Origin: Comamonas sp. B21-038
GTDB taxonomy: Bacteria; Pseudomonadota; Gammaproteobacteria; Burkholderiales; Burkholderiaceae_C
DNA length: 64,000 bases
Assembly (NCBI RefSeq): GCF_022387135.1
Contig: NZ_CP092462.1
Location: 5,098,501-5,162,500, forward strand
Direction: 5' to 3'
A program made the position numbers and the translations under genes. Shown piece after piece: positions 61,146 through 64,000 of this stretch. How positions within the stretch are numbered: position 1 is the stretch's first letter; each line of letters opens with the position of its first letter. Below the pieces are notes generated by a model, which did no database searches, had not been told where the DNA came from, and worked only from the letters and a program-made list of their open reading frames with translations.

Positions 61146-62612
61146 ATGCTGACCCGCGACACCACCCATACCCTGACCGAGCAACTGGCGGCGCGCTTTG
61201 CAGAACGCATCCGATCGCGCCTGCTGCCCGCTGGTGCGCGTCTGCCGTCAGTGCGCGCCTGCGCGGCCCAGCAAAGCGTGAGTCCCTATACGGTAGTTGC
61301 CGCTTACGACTTGCTGCAGGCCCAGGGCTTGGTGGAGGCACGCCGCCAGCGCGGCTTCTACGTGCGCGACTATGTTGCCAAGGCCGTGGTCACTGCACCT
61401 GCGGTGCCGCCGGTGGCCAAGGACAGGACCTTGAAGGACGCGGTGTCGCTGTCGCTACCGGCCGCATCGGCCCGCATCCATGCAACCTCGCTCATTCGCG
61501 GCATGATGCACAAGGCCACGCATCCGCAGCCGGGGGCTGGCATGTTCCCGCCCGAATGGCTGCAGAACCAGTTTCTGCAATCGGCGCTGCGCAAGGTCGT
61601 GGGTTCGGATGCGCTGCATGCCATGCACTGGAGCTACGGCGCGCCCATGGGCGATGAGCTGCTGCGCGCGCTGCTGGCCGATCGCCTCAAGGAACTGGGC
61701 TTGCCGGTGGGGATGGAGCAGGTGATGACCACGATGGGCGCAACCCAGGGCCTGGACATTGTCAGCCGCACCTTGCTGAAGGCGGGCGATGCGGTGATGG
61801 TCGAAGAGCCTGGTTGGTCGGTAGAGTTTGCCCGGCTGGCGGCGCTGGGCATGCAGGTGCTGCCAGTGCCGCGCGGGCCCGATGGCCCAGATCTGGCCGT
61901 CATGCGCCATTACTGCGAGACCCATGCGCCCAAGCTGTATGTCAGCGTCAGCGTGCTGCACAACCCCACCAGCTACAGCCTGCACCCGGCAGCGGCCCAC
62001 CAGGTGCTGCAGCTGGCGCAGTCCTTCAATTTCTATATTGTTGAGGACGACACCTACAGCCATATCGCACCCGAGCATGCCACCCGGCTCAGCGTGCTCG
62101 ATGGCCTCCAGCGCAGCATCTATGTGAGTGGCTTTGCCAAGATCCTGGCGCCCAACTGGCGCGTCGGCTATATGGTGGCGCCACCGGATCTGGTGGACCG
62201 CATGCTGGACACCAAGCTGCTGTCGACCTTGACCAGCCCGGCGCTGATGGAGCGCGCGATGGCGCTGTGCATCGAAAACGGCCAGCTGCGGCGCCATATC
62301 GAGCGCATGCGCAGCCGCCTGGTGCAGGCGCGCAAGCACAGCGTGCCGCTGGCGCTGGAGTCCGGCTGCCGCTTTGTCACCGAGCCCGCAGGCATGTTCG
62401 GCTGGGTGGATACCGGCATGGATACCGAGGTACTGGCCCAGCGCATGCTCGATGAAAACTACCTGATTGCGCCGGGCAGCCTCTTCCATGCGAGCCGCCA
62501 GCCATCCACCTTGATGCGCATCAACTATGCCTGCACGCAGGACCCGAGCTTCTGGCGGGTTTATCAGCAGGTGCGTGCGGAGTTCCCGCAGGCCGAACCC
62601 ATGCCGCGCTGA
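61146..62612 (+). CDS. MocR/GabR-type regulator: GntR wHTH fused to aminotransferase fold
   Basis: At 488 residues, the N-terminal winged helix (about 8-75; ARLPSVRACAAQQSVSPYTVVAAYDLLQAQGLV) is joined to an aminotransferase-like domain (about 115-480; TMGATQGLDIVSRTL, VLHNPTSYS, and the PLP lysine in YVSGFAKILAPNWRVGYM). Members sense PLP and an amine and control transport or metabolism genes. It is divergent from a LysE exporter and shares the repeats at 61065-61112. Start at 61146 precedes the helix; an earlier in-frame GTG has no support. Confidence 0.92.
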   Translation: MLTRDTTHTLTEQLAARFAERIRSRLLPAGARLPSVRACAAQQSVSPYTVVAAYDLLQAQGLVEARRQRGFYVRDYVAKAVVTAPAVPPVAKDRTLKDAVSLSLPAASARIHATSLIRGMMHKATHPQPGAGMFPPEWLQNQFLQSALRKVVGSDALHAMHWSYGAPMGDELLRALLADRLKELGLPVGMEQVMTTMGATQGLDIVSRTLLKAGDAVMVEEPGWSVEFARLAALGMQVLPVPRGPDGPDLAVMRHYCETHAPKLYVSVSVLHNPTSYSLHPAAAHQVLQLAQSFNFYIVEDDTYSHIAPEHATRLSVLDGLQRSIYVSGFAKILAPNWRVGYMVAPPDLVDRMLDTKLLSTLTSPALMERAMALCIENGQLRRHIERMRSRLVQARKHSVPLALESGCRFVTEPAGMFGWVDTGMDTEVLAQRMLDENYLIAPGSLFHASRQPSTLMRINYACTQDPSFWRVYQQVRAEFPQAEPMPR

Positions 62613-62640
62613 GCCGCTGAGGGCTGAGCGCGGCACCGGA

Positions 62641-64000
62641 TCAGCTGGCCAGCGCTTCCCAGCGCATCAAGGCTTCGAGCAGCTGCTCTTCAATGGCGGC
62701 ATCGCGCTGCTGCAACTGCATCGCCTGGCCGTAGTCCTTGGTGTAGAGGCTGCCATCAGCCAGCTTGGCCTGGATATCCTTTTGCTCGGCTTCCAGCTCG
62801 GCGATGCGGGCCGGCAAGGTATCCAGATCGCGCTGGTCCTTGTAGCTGAGCTTGCGCTTGGGCTGTGCGCTGGGCACAGCTGCTGCAGCGGGCGCTGGCG
62901 CGGGGGCCTTGGTCTCCTTGGCTTGCTTGCTGGCCTGGGCAGCGTCGCGCTGCTCGGCAATCTCACGCGAGCGGCGCGACTGGATCAGCCAGTCCTGCAC
63001 CGAGCCTTCGTACTCGCGCCAATGGCCATCACCTTCGGCGGCGATGATGCTGGTGACCACGTTGTCCAAAAAGGTCCGGTCATGGCTGACCAGGAAGACG
63101 GTGCCGTCGTACTGCTGCAGCAAGTCTTCCAGCAGGTCCAGGGTGTCGATGTCCAGGTCATTGGTCGGCTCGTCCAGCACCAGCACATTGGCCGGGCGGG
63201 CAAACAAGCGGGCCAGCAGCAAGCGGTTGCGCTCGCCACCCGACAGGGAGCGCACTGGCGAGTGCGCACGTGCCGGCGAGAACAGGAAATCGCTCAGGTA
63301 GCTTTTCACATGCTTGCGCTGGTTGCCGATCTCGATCCATTCGCTGCCCGGGCTGATGAAGTCCTCTAGGGTCGCATCCAGATTGATCGCATCGCGCATC
63401 TGGTCAAAATAGGCCACCTGCAGGTTGGCGCCCTGGCGGATTGTGCCGCTGTCTGCAGCCAACTCGCCCAGAATCATCTTCAGCAAGGTGGTCTTGCCTG
63501 CGCCGTTGGGGCCGAGCAGACCGATCTTGTCGCCGCGCAGCACCGTGGTGCTGAAGTTGCGCACAATGGTCCGGTCGCCAAAACGCTTGCTGACGTCGGT
63601 CAGCTCCGCCACGATCTTGCCTTGGTAGGCACTGCCCACGCCCGAGGCAATGTCCATCTTCACGCTGCCCTGGGCGGTGCGGCGTGCCGCATGTTCGCTG
63701 CGCATTACCTTGAGCCGCTCGATCCGGCTCTGGCTGCGGGTGCGGCGGGCTTCGACGCCCTTGCGGATCCAAATCTCTTCCTGGGCCAGCAATTTATCGG
63801 CCTTGGCATTGATCACCGACTCTTGTGCCAGCTGCTCCTGCTTTTGCACCACGTACTGCGCAAAGTTGCCGGGGTAGCTGCGCAGCTGGCCACGGTCCAG
63901 CTCCACAATGCGGGTCGCCACCGCATCCAGAAAGGAGCGATCGTGGGTAATAGTGATGATGCTGCCCTTGAACTCCTTGAGCAGGTCTTCCAGCCAAGCG
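62641..64000 (-). CDS. uup: ABC-F ATPase Uup, 3' part
   Basis: The minus-strand gene is open from 64000 down to its stop at 62641, so the N-terminus is outside the window. Visible are the end of the first ATPase domain (ITHDRSFLDAVATRIVELD), the ABC-F linker (LAQEEIWIRKGVEARR), a second Walker A (GPNGAGKTT), signature LSGGERNRLLLARL and Walker B VLVLDEPTNDLDI, and a C-terminal Ala/Lys linker with coiled coil (about 90 residues) typical of Uup. Uup binds branched DNA and ribosomes. Family assignment is firm. Confidence 0.95.
   Translation of the reverse strand, partial: AWLEDLLKEFKGSIITITHDRSFLDAVATRIVELDRGQLRSYPGNFAQYVVQKQEQLAQESVINAKADKLLAQEEIWIRKGVEARRTRSQSRIERLKVMRSEHAARRTAQGSVKMDIASGVGSAYQGKIVAELTDVSKRFGDRTIVRNFSTTVLRGDKIGLLGPNGAGKTTLLKMILGELAADSGTIRQGANLQVAYFDQMRDAINLDATLEDFISPGSEWIEIGNQRKHVKSYLSDFLFSPARAHSPVRSLSGGERNRLLLARLFARPANVLVLDEPTNDLDIDTLDLLEDLLQQYDGTVFLVSHDRTFLDNVVTSIIAAEGDGHWREYEGSVQDWLIQSRRSREIAEQRDAAQASKQAKETKAPAPAPAAAAVPSAQPKRKLSYKDQRDLDTLPARIAELEAEQKDIQAKLADGSLYTKDYGQAMQLQQRDAAIEEQLLEALMRWEALAS

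Overview
The window is a high-GC, gene-dense bacterial chromosome segment. The xps-like T2SS gene order (E-F-G-H-I-J-K-L-M-N/C-D), an argB-slmA neighbourhood, a phasin, several acyl-CoA genes and a surface-protein type seen in this family all point to a betaproteobacterium of the Comamonadaceae (Comamonas/Delftia/Acidovorax-like). The assignment is by gene content only. No tRNA, rRNA, CRISPR array, insertion sequence or integrase is visible, and no gene-free gap exceeds 300 bases.

Layout. 1-2536: end of the dTDP-L-rhamnose operon (rfbB tail, rfbD, rfbA, rfbC). 2646-13691: a complete type II secretion (T2SS) operon without a prepilin peptidase. gspL carries an apparent one-base frameshift, and a short C-terminal motif (ASLGGS) recurs in GspJ, GspC and the restored tail of GspL. 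13719-16895: a small putative lipoprotein, a strongly expressed-looking exported surface protein with its own promoter and terminator, and a periplasmic PpiC-type isomerase. 17000-29772: a polysaccharide locus with a Wzm/Wzt ABC exporter, two methyltransferases, large multidomain glycosyltransferases and a WecA/MraY-like transferase. Together these could make a rhamnose-containing O-antigen-like glycan that could also anchor the surface protein.

29846-40866: argB, slmA, then a TetR-controlled fatty-acid beta-oxidation cluster (acyl-CoA dehydrogenase, DUF2147, bifunctional hydroxyacyl-CoA dehydrogenase/enoyl-CoA hydratase, thiolase, thioesterase-like protein, crotonase). This cluster is interrupted by a DUF559 endonuclease-like gene bracketed by a near-perfect 32-bp inverted repeat. 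40853-46974: a GtrB/GtrA/YdjC-deacetylase glycan-modification trio, two hotdog thioesterases, a bactofilin and an Atm1-type ABC exporter.

47069-48640: a fusion of a MazG-like NTP pyrophosphohydrolase, an NYN/PIN-like nuclease, a winged-helix-like segment and a Lys/Ala-rich tail, with a plausible internal start that would also release the nuclease half alone. 48653-53595: a phasin-like protein, then an aldehyde dehydrogenase/DUF779 pair facing an AcoR-type sigma-54 activator, with a candidate -24/-12 promoter and a palindromic upstream site. 53655-64000: amino-acid and small-molecule metabolism (creatininase-like, threonine-dehydratase-like, VOC, two tandem PhzF paralogues, GST, aminotransferase, LysE exporter facing a MocR regulator) and the 3' part of the ABC-F gene uup.

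The best candidates for something undescribed are the repeat-bounded DUF559 unit, the MazG-NYN fusion, and the shared C-terminal motif in the T2SS together with its neighbouring lipoprotein and surface protein.
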